Origin: Blepharisma stoltei
Lineage: Eukaryota > Ciliophora > Heterotrichea > Heterotrichida > Blepharismidae
Assembly (NCBI GenBank): GCA_914767885.1
Contig: CAJZBQ010000035.1
Location: forward strand, 558,001-622,000
Direction of reading: 5' to 3'
Length of the DNA: 64,000 nt
The translations under genes were made by a program, and so were the position numbers. Each line of letters opens with the position of its first letter. Positions within the stretch are counted from its first letter, which is position 1. Positions 33,601-46,200 of this stretch are shown here, one piece after another. The notes beneath the pieces were generated by a model. That model saw nothing but the letters and a program-made list of their open reading frames with translations. It searched no databases and was not told the DNA's origin.

Positions 33601-36303
33601 TAATTTTATGAAACTCAAAATATGCCAATAAAAGTATAATATTTTTTTCGAGACCAGCTAAATTGTATGGCACAAATGGATTTAAATTAGCAATTTCTAT
33701 ATTGAGGATATTGCTTAAAGCAAATCCTGCTAAGTTGCTTTGATTATTTACAGAGAATTTCGAAAAATCTTCAGAGTGGCATAAAATGTCTCAATTTTCT
33801 GATATTAATGCAATATAGCGCCTTGTCTGCTTAACTTTAAAAGCGATTGCTGTTATAATACAATTATTAAATGCAGTGATTGATGCTTTTCCTGTGCATT
33901 CCAATATAAAATTTGTAGGGAGGTATATAAAAAATCCATCATCTAGATTAATCTCTGAATTTGATCCAAAATGTGTAAACCATTGAGTTTCATCAATAAA
34001 TATTTTTCTATAATAAGGAGGAATAAAATTAGATATGTTATTGCCAACAATCGAATTCGAAGGAGTTTTTAAAATTTTAGAGGCTGCTGGGTTACTAAAA
34101 AGAATTTCTCCAAAATTTTCTTCTTCATTTGAAAAAATTAGAACTCCATTTTTATCATCAAAAAAACTAAGCTGCTTGGTATCTATTGTAGAGCTTTGGG
34201 CAATTCGATCAAAATATCTTAATTTATTATCAAGCATAATTGCTTTTTCAATATCATACAAGATATTTCTTGTGTAAGATGCATAAAGTGCTAAAGATTC
34301 TCTAGAATTAGAGAATTTCGTTATTATCTGACTATACTCATTGTTAAGGAAAAGAATTCTATCGTCAATAGCTTTCAGCTTCGTTATTAGACTTTTTAAA
34401 ATGGGCTTTTTTGATGTAACCTCTTTTCAAAATTTAAGTAAATTTTTACATAATTTTCTATCTTTTCTTTTAATCCAGTTTAATTGCTGAAAAAAACTTA
34501 AAAATGTTGAGCTTTCACTCATATAAGAATCTTCAATATTTTTTTGACACAAATAAGCTTGATAGCTTGCTTCTCAGTTTCAATCTAAAACTGTTTTAAT
34601 TTTGCTCAACTTTACCCTGGCTAAAGACTCATCTTTTAATGAATATAAAAAATAATTTGTTTCTCATACAACTTGTAGTTTGCTTCTGTTTAGAGTCATA
34701 ATAATAAAATGGCTCAGTGCGGAATTACTTCTCTCCGAGAACTCTTCCTTCTTTCGCTTTTATTATTATGGGGTTAGTTTTCCACGTGGGCTTATATCCG
34801 CAACACCAATATGGAGCATCGCATAGGGTATTTCCTCTTGGTCCAGGATATTTAAGGGACATATGGTTTTTCTGATTGACACACCCGAGGAGGGTGACCC
34901 TTAGGCGGAACACGTGCAGGAGTCAAGTTACGAGCGAGGTCAGCGCGACCAGTGCGGTACCTTCTGGCCAGACGGGAGCGTCTCCTGGAATGCTTGCGAG
35001 ACAAGATGGCTGGTGACGTCACTAGTAGTCTGGAGTTAAAAGAGTGGGCTATGCCTATATCACCCTGCTGAGGAGGGCAAACACTTTAAATACCTAAGTT
35101 AATATGTATGTATATGCTTCTGTTTAGAGTCATAAAAAATAATTCAAAGATTTCAATAATTTGATTTTTATTTTTAGTATCATTTTCACATAAAGCCTGC
35201 CTAAGAACTTTTTCTAATTTGTATTGAGTGTCAATTCCTATCAAATTATTAGGTAAGCTAATACTTGCTCCTTGTTGTCGTTTCACTATAAAATAAATAA
35301 AGTATATGGACAATATAGGAAGGAGAACTATCGCGAATAAGATGATAGATAAAGAGTTATCAATTCAATATCCTAGCAGAAAAATAAAGGATATTAAAGC
35401 AATAATAAAAAATCTGAGGATCACTATAGAATTGTAAAAAATTGAAAAATAAGGAAGAAATTTCATACTTTCTATCATAAGTGCTAATGAAGCAAGCATT
35501 ATCAAAATTTGATAAAAAATGATATGATTTTCTGCAAGCATTGCATAAATAATAGGCAAAAAATACATAAAAATTGCAGCATGATTATCAATTCTTGAAT
35601 GTGCTTTTGCTTTTATAGTTCTGCTACTTGCAAAATGTCGAATTTCACCAGAAAATTCAGTATAAGACAAAAGTAAAAAAAAAGAAATAATCATCACAAA
35701 AACAATAGCGACTTGGAATGCTGAATTAATTTCAAAGTTTTTAAAACTATTGTTAGAACGGTATTCTAAAACTGTATTATGAGGTGAAAAATTGTACTTC
35801 TCGAAGATGGAAAATAATGTAAGTGACGGTATAAATAGCATCGTCACTCATAAATAAAAGGTTCTTTTAAATATGATTAATGCATATGTAGGGATTTCAA
35901 AGGAATTATATATACAATAAGCTAAGAGAAAAATACCTAAAAAATTGAAGATAGCAATAAACACTGCTAAATAAAGGCATTCGCCAAGAATTCCAAATTC
36001 TGCGCAAGTATTGTCAAGTCTTAAGTATCCTATAATTTCCCAAATAAAAATATTCCCACTCCAATTTTTAATTGGCAGATTTGGGATTCAAACTAAAGCT
36101 ACTAGTTGGAAGCATCAAATTGCGGCTTCAAATATAGCTTTGACTTTTTGCTTATATGCTGATTTATCAGCAAAACCTTTTTTAAAGTAAAGTTGCCTAT
36201 AAACTTCAAAGAGCGATTTTACTAATGATTTTCCTCTTTTTAACTTCAAAAACTGACTTTTTAAATTTGAGACTTCCCATCTATCAGCATTTAGTCCAGC
36301 CAT
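30661..36303 (-). CDS. P5: multi-pass PAS-family membrane protein, about 1383 aa
   Basis: Stop at 30661. ATG at 36303 (MAGLNADRWE) is chosen over 36315 because it aligns with the P6 start. Removal of a SINE (434-bp period at 34681), an IES (33189-33568), a second SINE (509-bp period at 32244), a third small retroposon (138-bp period at 31833) and two introns leaves exactly 1383 codons, the same as P6. Motifs: WIPNLPIKNWSGNIFIWEI; SGEIRHFASSRTIKAKAHS; GYWIDNSLSIILF; PAS core FFDDKNGVLIFSNEEENF with EILFSNPAAS; IPYILLTDD; TSLKRFINITKIFSRAL; TM KMLIYLVLGIAVLGAC; C-term KINSVMKIMP. Two of the four insertions are retroposons in exons. The gene still looks intact once they are excised. Confidence 0.85.
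31774..31788 (-). other. 15-nt intron 2 of P5
   Basis: GTAAAAGTTATATAG, phase 0, before GNEFIRKFN. Confidence 0.85.
31846..31970. mobile_element. Small SINE-like insertion (about 125 bp) in P5
   Basis: Flanked by CCCTATAAACGCT (31833-31845 and 31971-31983). GC-rich body containing CGACGAGATG and CTAGAGGGCGATGGC, AT-rich tail. Not similar to the other SINE families here. Removal of one 138-bp period restores KYSVYREKTNLL. Confidence 0.75.
32260..32752 (-). mobile_element. SINE-like retroposon (family 3, very GC-rich) in P5 exon
   Basis: Flanked by the 16-bp repeat TATCACTGACTAAGCT (32244-32259, 32753-32768). The minus-strand tail is made of repeated CTAAGA units. Base composition contrasts strongly with the host gene. 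Removal restores SSISLVSDISISLTIG. No ORF of a reverse transcriptase. Confidence 0.85.
32826..32840 (-). other. 15-nt intron 1 of P5
   Basis: GTAAATTTCATATAG, phase 0, after FVLS. Confidence 0.85.
33189..33568. mobile_element. Family 1 MITE IES in P5 (380 bp)
   Basis: TAA repeats (33189-33191, 33569-33571); ends CTCCCCCCCTCCGTGAGTG and CACGGAAGGGGGGGGGAG. Removal restores LLTDDLEEIEKWKD. One of the most complete copies in the window. Confidence 0.9.
34702..35114 (+). mobile_element. SINE-like retroposon, family 1, in P5 exon
   Basis: A 21-bp target duplication (34681-34701 and 35115-35135), part of the P5 coding sequence SKLQV / TLNR. Begins with TAATAAAATGGCTCAGTGC and ends with ATATGTATGTATA. 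Removal of one 434-bp period restores MTLNRSKLQVVWETNY. Confidence 0.9.
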
Positions 36304-36315
36304 AAGTGAAGACAT

Positions 36316-37318
36316 TATAAGAAAAAACCTAATGATGATTAATTTTAGTTTTTAATAGAGCTAAAGCATTCTAAATATAAATTTTTTTAAATATCGTTAT
36401 GAACTACTATAATTAAATTTAATTATAAATTATTAATAAATTTTTAAGATAATGATATAAAGCTTTAGAAAAATCCAACTTATGACAAAATGTTTTCTTT
36501 AATCATTATCATTTGAAACTTTTAAGGAAATGAAATAGAGTGTCTATTGAAAAATATTATTTAAAGACTCTGATAATGCAAAATAATCTTAAAATATAAA
36601 ACTCTATGCTTTCGGCATATAAAGCCATAGTTGCCATACTTTAGAAGCTTTTAATAATCTACTAAACAGATTATATTATAAAAAAGTTTGGATCTTTATA
36701 ACTGAAATTATCATTTACAGCTAATAAATAGTGTAGTGTTTCGATAGCTTGATTTTCGTCTTTGGTAATATATTTCTTAGTTTTTTAAGATTAACTAAGC
36801 TAAGCATAATATAAAAGATATACTTGGTGATAAGATAAGTTTATTTAAAAATAAAATAAAGTTCGCTAAAACCTTTCCTTTATATCATCATGCACCTGAA
36901 TAATTACTTTATTTCATTATGATAAGCGTGAAATTTAATCAATAATTAGAAAGCCATTAATTTTTTATTATTGAGCCCCAAAGAATTATTAAATAAAACA
37001 ATATAAATGGCTTAGTTTATAAACTTCAAAAGCTGATTTTAAATTTTTTATATTTGTCTCTACTGCTTATTTTTCACTTTGTTTCCATTGATTATTATAA
37101 GAAGTTTAAAAATAATTGAATTGCATATCTTAAAATGCACTTTTCAGTTTTCTATAGACTAAATAAACAAAGATTGTATTAATTTTGTGTATATTTATTA
37201 TTGCTGTGCTTTAATAATTATTTATAATGTGTAAACATCATTTATTATCTTTTAAATAATTTCTATTTACAGTCTTAAAATACAAGCCCTTATAATAAAC
37301 CACAAGTTTTATAAAAGT
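36316..37318. promoter_or_regulatory. Intergenic region between P6 and P5
   Basis: One kb of AT-rich sequence with no repeat or ORF recognised. The P5 promoter should lie here. Confidence 0.3.
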
Positions 37319-40300
37319 TTATGGCATGATTTTCATTATCGAATTTATTTTCGTCAAATATTTCTTTTCCTTCCTGAAAAACCTTAAATACATCACAAAA
37401 TACATTATCAATGAAATCACAATAAAAACTATAAGAATTGCTATTATTAAGTGAATTTGGTCATCAATAACGCTTTTTGAATAATGGTTAACTTCATCAA
37501 TCATTTGGCTATAATAATTGTCTATACTAGCAATAACATTTATGAATTTCGTCCATGCCATATAATCTGTCAATAAATATATAATAGCTGTAGCTTCATA
37601 CATTGTGATTTCTCCTGCTGAATAGACTCCAAATCTGAAGTCAGGATAAGGATAATTATAGATATTTTCATGGAATATCTGATTAAATTTTTTTGATTTA
37701 ATGGGACAATATTTGGGATTTCTTAGCGTATGTTCTGAGTGTTGAATTTTTTCAATTGTTAATTGCAAGGCAGATCTATTATCAATGAAAGGGAGAGCAT
37801 AATATAGAATGTACTTCACAGAAGTCCCTGCATAGTCTTGAGACACTTCTGTTGTTCATATACCTAAGCTTGTGTATAAAGTTTGCGAATTTATTAATTC
37901 TCTTATCACCTCAGGTCTATATGACAGGTATTCTGCACATTTTTCGTAAAAATAGCTTATATTAACAATTGAAAATACTAATACAATTATAAAATAAACA
38001 GAAATTCTCCATACATACTTTGGGTAGTTTTTGAGAATAAATGATTTTTTCGAAAGATGTTTTGCAGAAGGAGGAATTTCGTCTTGATGATGAGTATTTG
38101 CAAGTCTGTCAACAATGGACTGAGTAAGCTCAAGATAGTGTCTGCAAGCAGATTTTCTAACACTATTTCAAAGATTATTTTCAATTTTCAGCGTCGAATA
38201 GCAAAATGGGGTCATAATAAGAACGCATGCCCCAAGAACAGCTAAACTTAATACCAATAAAATTAGCATTTTTGTCTTGAAATCTGATATTCCTGATTGC
38301 TGACATTCTATAATGTCATATAGCGAACTGTTGCAATAATGAAATGCTTCTCCATAACCACTCAAGACCATGAATGAGGCCTCTTTTGTGATGTCTTCGG
38401 AGTTATTAAATTTTCTTATAAATCCATTTCCCTATATAGCTTTTACAATCTGGATAAATTTAGTTACTGTATCCAATAAACTTGTTTTTTCCATATAAAC
38501 ATTATAATCTACATATCATAAATTGATATTTTTGTCAGTAAAATAATTACTTCCTGAGCACGAAGTTCAGTCAGTAAGATTTGAAGTAACATATGAATGA
38601 AGATTATCCAACTCTATCAATACAGCTTTAAGCCCTTCCAAAGTAGTAATAGCATAATCTCTAGTCCCAGCCCCTGGGTAAGAAAGCACTAAAACAGTTT
38701 TTGCAAGATAAGCAGCATATTGCAAGTTTTTTCCAACATTTCCAATTGTCAAAGGAAGGCTCATGTCACTGACTAAGTTGATACTGGAAAACGCATAAAA
38801 TAAGACTGCGATATTTGTGGATATAACAATTATGATCTATATAAAAATCACTGATAGGACAAAAACGCCATGCAAAATATTTATGGCTCTTGAAAATATT
38901 TTTGTAGTATTTATAAAATTTCTTAAAGAAGTATGCTGGGACATCACAGATTTTTCATCAATTTTTTCTGAAGAAAAATCGCCATGAAGATCTGAATTAT
39001 TGTCAGCTTCATTAAAAATTAGCCTGCAATCGGAATCATAACTGAGCTCTTTGTTTCCTTGTAAAGCGGGGGTAGTTGGCAAGTTTAATGGAATTTCTAT
39101 AATTTCGAATGTTTTTTCAATTCTTTTGCTATGAGTAGGAGTTGTATCATAGCTAAAATCCCCATTGAATCCTTTTTCTTTTCATTGATGCATTTCTTCA
39201 GGATCACTTATTAATAAAATATATGGTATTTTAATATCATTAAACTCAAAGTACGCAAATACAAACACAATATCCCTTTGAAGGCCAACTAAATTGTAAG
39301 GGGTAAATGGATTTAAATTAGAAATTTCTAATTTAAGGATGCTTCTTAAAGAAAGTCCTTCTAAATTGCTTTGATCATTTCTAGAAAGTTCAGCAAAATT
39401 TTCAGAGTGACATAAAATTTCACAATTTTCTGATATTAATGCAATTTGATGGGTAACTTGTTTAACCTTGAAAGCAAGCACTGTAATAATAAAATGATTA
39501 ATTGCTGTGATTGATGCTTTTCCTGTACATTCCAATATAAAATTTGTGGGGAGATATATAAAAAATCCATCATCTAAACTAATCTCTGAATTCGAGCCAA
39601 AATGAGTAAACCATTTAGATTTTTCAATAAAAATTTTTCTATAATAAGGAGGAATAAAATTAGATATGCTGTTGCCAATAATCGAATCTGAAGTAGATTT
39701 TAAAATTTCTATAGCTGATGGATTAGTAAAAAGAATTTCTCCAAAATTTTCTTCTTCATTTGAAAAAATGATAATACCATTTGTATCATTAAAAAAATTA
39801 GCTTGCTTAATGTCAATTGTAGAGCTTTGAGCAAGTCTATCAAAATATCTTAACTTATTGTCAAGCATAATTGATTTTTCAATATCATACAAGATATTTC
39901 TTGTATAAGAAGCATAAAGTTCGAGAGATTCTCTAGAATTAGAGAATTTCGTTATTATTTGACTATATTCATTGCTAAGGAGGACAACTCTTTCATCTGG
40001 TTTCATGTCAAATGACAGTGGATTTTTGACAGTGTACATTTCATCGAATACATTTGGTTGAAAATTTTTAATAGTGCGATATTGGCCGAAAAATTAAACG
40101 TTTTTTTTTCGGTCAAATGTCTCACTATCAAAAAATTTCAACCAATTTTCGGCCAAAAATATTTCGGTGAAATGGACACTATCAAAAAGAAAGTGTCGTT
40201 GGACCTGCATCCCTTTTATCTATCGCTTTCAGCTGCGTTATAAGCCTGTTCATAATGGGTTTTTTTGATACAACCTCTTTCCAAAATTTAAGTAAATCTC

Positions 40301-41723
40301 CGCATAATTTTTTATCTTTTCTTTTAATCCAATTTAGTTGGTGAAATAAGCTTAAAAAATTTGAACTTTCACTCATATAAGAATTTTCAATATTTTGCTT
40401 ACATATATAAGCCTGATAATTTACTTCTCAATTCCAATCCAAAATGGTTTTAATTTTGCTTAACTTTGCTTTAGCTAAAGACTCATCTTTTAAAGTAAAT
40501 AAACAATAATTTGCTTCTCAGATAATTTGAAGCTTGCCTCTATTTAGGGCCATAAAAAATAGCTCAAAAAGACGAATAATTTGATCTTTATTATCAATAT
40601 CATTATTACATAAAGCATACCTAATGGCTTTTTCTAATTTGTATTGAGAATCTATATGTATCAAATCATTTGGTATTATGGTATTTGCTCCTATTTGCAT
40701 TTTTATGATATAGTAGAGAAAGCATGCTAATATTATAGGAAGTAATATGATTGCAAATAAGATGATAGATAAAGAATTATCTAGCCAATATCCCAGTAAA
40801 AATATAAAGGATACGAAAGCAATCACAAAAAACTTAAGAATCATTATCGAATTGTAAAATTTCGAAAAATACGGAAGAAATTTTATACTCTCTACCATAA
40901 GTGTTAATGAAACAAGCATGACCAAAATTTGATAAATAACGATATTATTTTCTGCAAGCATCGCATAAAGAATAGGTAAAAAATACATAAAAATTGCTGC
41001 ATGCCTATCAATTCTTGAATGCCCCTTTGCTTTTAAAGTTCTCTTAATTGCAAAATGTCGAATTTCACCAGAAAATTCAGTATAAAGTAAAAGTAAAAAA
41101 AAAGAAATAATCATCATAAAGACAATATTTGTTTGCAATGCTGAGCTAATTTCAAAGTTTTTAAAGCCATTATTAAAATGGTATTCTAATACTGTATCGT
41201 GAGGCAAAAAATTATACTTTTCAAAGATGGAAAAGAGCGTAATTGAAGGTATAAAAAATAAAGTTAACCAAAAATAAAATATTCTTTTAAATAAGGTAAA
41301 TGCCGGAGCTGGTATATCAATAGATTTGTATTTACAAATAACTAGGACTAACATGCCTAAAAAAATTAAAAAAACCATAAACATTGAAACATAAAGGCAC
41401 TCTCCTATAATTGCCAATTCGGCGCAAGTATTGTCAAATCTCAAATATCCTACAATTTCCCAAATAAAAATATTCCCACTTCAATTTTTGATTGGTAGGT
41501 TTGGGATTCAAATTAAGGCTATTATTTGAAAGCATCAAACTGAGGCCTCAAAAATTGCTTTTGCCCTTTGCTTGTAAATTGATTTCTCTCCAAAATTCTT
41601 TCTGAAGTAAAGCCGTCGATAAACTTCGAAAAGGGCTTTTACTCATGATCTCTCTCTTTTTACTCTCAAAAGCTTATTCTTGAAATTTGTAGTCTGGTCC
41701 TTATCAACATCAAATCCACTCAT
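37319..41723 (-). CDS. P6: multi-pass PAS-family membrane protein, about 1383 aa (best reference copy)
   Basis: The cleanest member: one IES (39995-40217) and two 15-nt introns. ATG at 41723-41721 (MSGFDVDKDQ); stop TAA at 37319-37321. Approximate layout: residues 1-50 charged; 55-345 about seven hydrophobic segments with FSGEIRHFAIKR and GYWLDNSLSIILF; 370-550 helical, with WxxNYCL and LLKFWKEV; 555-680 PAS core (NGIIIFSNEEENFGEILF, IGNSISNFIPPYY); 690-775 PAS-like, ending IPYILLISDPEEM; 776-870 acidic Ser/Asp-rich linker; 880-905 TM; a helical loop with ELDNLHSYVTSN; TM near 1060 (LVLSLAVLGACVLIM); TM near 1155; a loop with SAGEITMYEA; TM near 1330; and a tail KINSIMKIMP. The paired TM-loop-TM modules recall chemoreceptor-type sensor domains (inference). 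Ligand and output unknown. Confidence 0.9.
38432..38446 (-). other. 15-nt intron 2 of P6
   Basis: GTAAAAGCTATATAG, phase 0, before GNGFIRKF. Confidence 0.9.
38837..38851 (-). other. 15-nt intron 1 of P6
   Basis: GTGATTTTTATATAG, phase 0, after FVLS. The donor is GTG rather than GTA. Confidence 0.85.
39995..40217. mobile_element. IES in P6 bounded by ATCT (family 3)
   Basis: ATCT at 39995-39998 and 40218-40221. Removal gives KAIDERVVLLSNEYSQ, aligned without gap to KAIDDRILFLNNEYSQ in P5. Inside is a ~50-bp inverted repeat: GACAGTGTACATTTCATCG near 40034 and CGGTGAAATGGACACTATC near 40170, plus TTGGTTGAAA / TTTCAACCAA. Related to 13001-13151. Confidence 0.8.
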
Positions 41724-42605
41724 AAATGGAGATAATTATAAGAAAACTTGGTAGGATTATTTGATAAGATAAGTATTTAAAATATTTAAATTTCTATTTG
41801 CATAGTTTTCAACTTTTCTTAGATGCATTTAAATAGCTAAAATTATAATTCCAGAATTTTACATATTTATATCAATGAGCCTGTTTTTTACTGAAATTTT
41901 CTAAAAATAAAATAATGAAAGAAATAAAATTTTTCTGTATTATTACTTATAATTTATTTAGAAAATGAATATGAAGGAAATAAAAAAAATTTAAAACTTT
42001 TTAAAAGACTAATGTTGATTTAGAAATAGGGATTATTCAAAATTTTGGCATATTTTTCCTGCTCTGTCGCACTGGTTAAAATAATTTTACTGTAATAAGC
42101 TTCTGCTATTCAGTGCCAGTATATTTTAAAGTTACTGATAAAAATTTATTAAACTTCGCTCATCATTTTTAAAAATTATATGAATAGGATTATTTGCATA
42201 GATAAAAATGTTCATAATAGCTCTCGCTCCAAAAAGAAAATATTTTAAATATCAATTTTTATTATTAAAATTTTTGAATCAAAAACCAGGCTATTCATAA
42301 CTTTTATTTAAAAATAAAAATTAGTTAATTTTATGCAAAGCAATAATAAGATATTAATTTAATATATGTTATTTTTGAATGATTTTGAGTATTCATGCAA
42401 ATGAAGTAAATTTTAATATAAGAAATGATAAGCCAACAAACATATTATCTTAATTGCCCATATATTAAAAGCTCATTTTATCATTGAGATATTAAAAGAA
42501 AATTAGATAAATTTTAATTTGTAACGATTTTTTTTCATTAGATTTAAATATCTGGACTTGCAATTTTACTTCAAGGTCTTAAATACTTTATTTAATTAAA
42601 AAATC
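41724..42605. promoter_or_regulatory. Intergenic region upstream of P6
   Basis: AT-rich spacer; no motif or repeat supported. Confidence 0.3.
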
Positions 42606-42661
42606 TATACCAATTGCCCGAGGATGGCGCAAGATAGCGCAATCCTCAGGCAATTCCTATA
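42606..42661. repeat. 56-bp hairpin, solo short form of the 60883 palindrome
   Basis: CAATTGCCCGAGGATGGCGC followed by GCGCAATCCTCAGGCAATT, with TATA at both edges. It shares its end with the 230-bp element at 60883-61112. Confidence 0.8.
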
Positions 42662-42844
42662 ATAAAAATAAATAATCTTTATTTAAACTCCCTTTCACAT
42701 TAGGTATTCCATGTGTCAATTTCATTGCGAGTTTTCTTTTGATTTCCATTTGCCAAAATTGAATTAATTCTAAGAAGCCTTTTATCTAAATGGAAAAAAA
42801 TAATGCAAACTGTCTTTTATTCGATCAGTATAGATTAGAAGCAG

Positions 42845-43141
42845 CCCTTCGTAAGTGAACAAGAAAATTTTGTTTGCTCACGAAGGGAGATTAAATTTTA
42901 AAATTTAAAAAAATTCCAATTTGTAAAAATTGAGAAGCAAAAATTAATTTAATTTGCAAAATTTATGTCTTAAAATGTAAGAAGCTTAAATTAAATAGAA
43001 TTTGCTAGAGATTTCATTATAATAATTATCATTTATCAAATTTTTTTATGAAAAAAAATTTGATTGGCTCACAGAGGGTAGGCTTTTAGCCAAAAAATAT
43101 GGGATTTTTCCAATTGTTTTGTTCGCTCACGGAGGGGGGAG
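42845..43141. mobile_element. Family 1 MITE, left end eroded, 3' of P7
   Basis: The right end CTCACGGAGGGGGGAG is followed by TAA (43142-43144). The left side starts within CCCTTCGTAAGTGAAC, with no matching TAA. Ends ~100 bp from the P7 stop. Confidence 0.65.
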
Positions 43142-43240
43142 TAAGTTTATCATACCTAAATACAAAATTTAATTAAAAACTGTATAAGAAAAGAACTTTT
43201 ATCAAGAAGAAAGTCAGTGCTTAATATTTTTAAAATTTAA

Positions 43241-46200
43241 TTATATATCACGAATATTTATAACTTTTTCAGGCATAATCTGCAGCATTGAATTTATTTT
43301 TTGCAAATATTTTTTCTCGTTTCTAAAAAATATCAAATAAACCCCAAAATACATCACAATCGAAATGACAATAAAAATTGCCAAAACTCCAATAATCACG
43401 CTCATTTGATCATCTATCACACTTTGTGAATATTGATTATATTTCTCAATCAATTCATTATAATCGGTATCTAGTTCTTGTAGGCTAACCATCAAAGCAA
43501 GCCACACATCGACTGCGTCTCCTTGTAATCTTGAAACTAATAATCCGTCAAATATTGAGATTTCTCCTCCTGAAAAAACCCCAAAATTGTGCTCTTTAAT
43601 TTCACAGCTATCTTTTTCAAAAAACTGTTTTTTAAGACTTCTAGGTAAAATCTCAGAATGTTTGGATTTTCTAAAAGTAAGCTGAGATGATTTTATTTGA
43701 GCTATTATTTCATCTAAATTTAATATAGCATTGCTAAAAGGACTGCCTAGCGGTAGCATATCTGCTAGTGAAAACCCTGGGGTCTGCATAGCTGCTTCTG
43801 TGATTCATATATTGAAATTTGTAAACAAAACTTGAGATGTAATTAGTTGTTTGGTAACTTCAGGCCTGTAATATAAATAATCGGTTCGACAAATTTATAC
43901 GAAACTGTCAGAAGTCGACTTAAAGAACCTGATCTAAGTAATGTTAAGACAAACCGTTTAAAGTCGATTATGCGAATAATATAAGAGTAGCGATAATCAA
44001 TTTTTTTGACATAAATTAAATAGTAATTTTTTATTTTTTTGCAGTCTGTTAAGAACAAAAATAGGGAAGTCGGTTATAAGAAATAGAGTGAAGTCGTTTA
44101 AATAGTAATTGATCGAGTCGAATAAAAGAAATCGTTTGAAGTCGTCTTTGTGAAATATAATCAAGTCGAGTAGTGCAAACATAAGAAAAACATGATAAAT
44201 GCCTTCAAGTCTGGATTGTGAAATCTATAGAGGTCGACTATAAGAAATATCATAAAGTCGATTATAAGAAATAAATTCATTCTCTCGACTTGACAGCTTT
44301 CATCATCTGATAGTGAAGAAAAACGATAAACCCTTTGAAGTCTAGGCAAAAATCTAAGTCGTTTTTATGAAACCGTTAGAAGTCAGGTTAACGAAACTCA
44401 AGAAGTAGGTTATAGACAAAAGCATTCAAGTCGATTAATTTTTACCATTATGATAAAAATAGGCAAGTCGGGTTATAGCAAAATTTTAATATATATTAAT
44501 TTTTTTTTAAAATAATTGCTTTATGATACTTTTATTAAATAATTAATCCTATTTAAAGGATTAGGACAGCCTCCTAGAAGGCTGAAGTAATTTAGCGTAA
44601 TTATAATTTCTAATTATTATTTAAGGGGCTTATTAAATTCTCTTATTAAGTAATAATAATAATGGCTGAACGGTTTTATGCATCCCATCTATGGACACTT
44701 CCAAGAAATGTTAAGATCAGAAGAAAGTGCAATCGCCTGGTGCCAAGAAGTTGGAATCCTCAAGCCAAACATATGTGTGACTTATGCCATGGAAATTGTG
44801 TTATGTATTTGCGCAATGAAAGTCCTTTTTCTCCGTTGTTTAAATTGCAACATAAGCTTATCTGTCAGAAGAAGCTCTATATTTTACAGATCCAGGCTAC
44901 AAATAAGGCAAATCGTGCTGTTGATTTTTCGTTGTCTCGTTAGAGAGCATCCTCTTATTACTATAGTTGAAGACTCAGAGATTTCAAGAGATTCAGTGAT
45001 AAAGCTCTTCAAGAAAATAAGAGCTTTGATTAAAGAAAAAGTAACAGAAGAATATTTCACAGATACTCAACTTGGCATAGAGAATGAAGCTGGCGAAGGT
45101 CATCCAACGGTTGAAGTCGACGAAACTCATTTGGCAACAATAGATGGCGATACTAAATGGTTATTTGGTCTCTATGACAGAGGAACTGAGAGAGAGAGAG
45201 AAATCTTTATTACTTAAAGGCCTTTATTTCAGGGCCATCCCGATTAAAAATTTTTTAACTTTCTTCTTTTCTAAAATCTTTGGATAAAATTTTAGTAAAA
45301 TTTTCTGAACCCACGTAATCCGCGATTTTTTCGATTTCTGAGTCTGATATGAATTTTCTATTTCTGATGAAATTTGAATCTGATCTAAATTTTATTTTCC
45401 TGATAATGTTTGATTCTGATATCAATTTTATTTTTCTGATAAAATTTGAATCTGATCTAATTTTTATTTTTCTGGTGTTCAGGATTTTCTTATCGATTGT
45501 CTTCTTATCATCAATGATCACCTCAGTCTTCCTATATTTGAAGGTTTCCTGAATAGGATCTATTTCATCTAGTATTTTTCCATCTAAACGACTTAAAAAC
45601 TCCAATGTTTTGTCATCTGTATCAACATTTTCTGTATCACTATCATTTCATTCATATTCTGATTCAGAATTATCAAGTAATCCTGTATCAATAAGTTCAT
45701 TTAATAGTAAAAGTTCGAAAAATTCATCCTGTAAAGCTCCGTTTTCTTCACAAAAGGAAGAAGAATAGGAAACATTACTTTCCGAATCTTCCATTAAAAT
45801 AAAAGTAGAGGAACTGAAGATTTCAAAGTATATTATGTTGGAAATGATAGAAGCTGGGAAAATTTAGAAGGATATATTATAAATTCAGTTTGTAATGATC
45901 CAGCAAAATCCAACTGAAATTTTTAGTGATGGCTGAGCAGCTGCCAGCAATTGGATATCTGCATTCGATTGTCTACCATAATAGAGACTTTGGCACGGGA
46001 AGGTTCACAACCAATAATATCGAGAATTTATGAAGCAGAATGAAGAGGCTCAGAGCTTATAAAAACGGATTCCACCCAAGAAATGATAAGGAACTTGAAG
46101 ATTATGCTCTATATTTCTACTGGCTTTTGAAGCATAGGTCTGTTTCCTGAAAGAATTGATCTTTTGATAGAAATACTTAATTTTAATAATTTCTAATAAT

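Larger units (their letters stand above)
44678..46189 (+). pseudogene. IS1595/Merlin-family transposase, frameshifted and interrupted
   Basis: Begins MHPIYGHFQEML. The zinc-ribbon part (CDLCHGNC) is in another frame from the flanking SAIAWCQEVG and LRCLNCNISLSVRRSS. The catalytic core is then recognisable: HPTVEVDETH (first Asp), KWLFGLYDRGTE, FSDGWAAAS (second Asp), and HNRDFGTGRFTTNNIENLW (Glu of the NxIExxW motif, Trp by TGA). The frame breaks again before and after SDGW. A 628-bp segment flanked by AGAGGAACTGA (45179-45189, 45807-45817) splits DRGTE from DFKVYYVGN. As it stands it cannot make an active enzyme. Sequencing error at the small shifts cannot be excluded. Confidence 0.8.

Noticed and set aside
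43883-44492. CRISPR array from the AGTCG repeats
   Set aside because: Units are short, degenerate and irregularly spaced, within a transposon arm, with no cas genes.
44678-46189. An active, intact transposase
   Set aside because: The zinc-ribbon and SDGW regions are out of frame and a 628-bp insertion splits the gene; it was left as broken.
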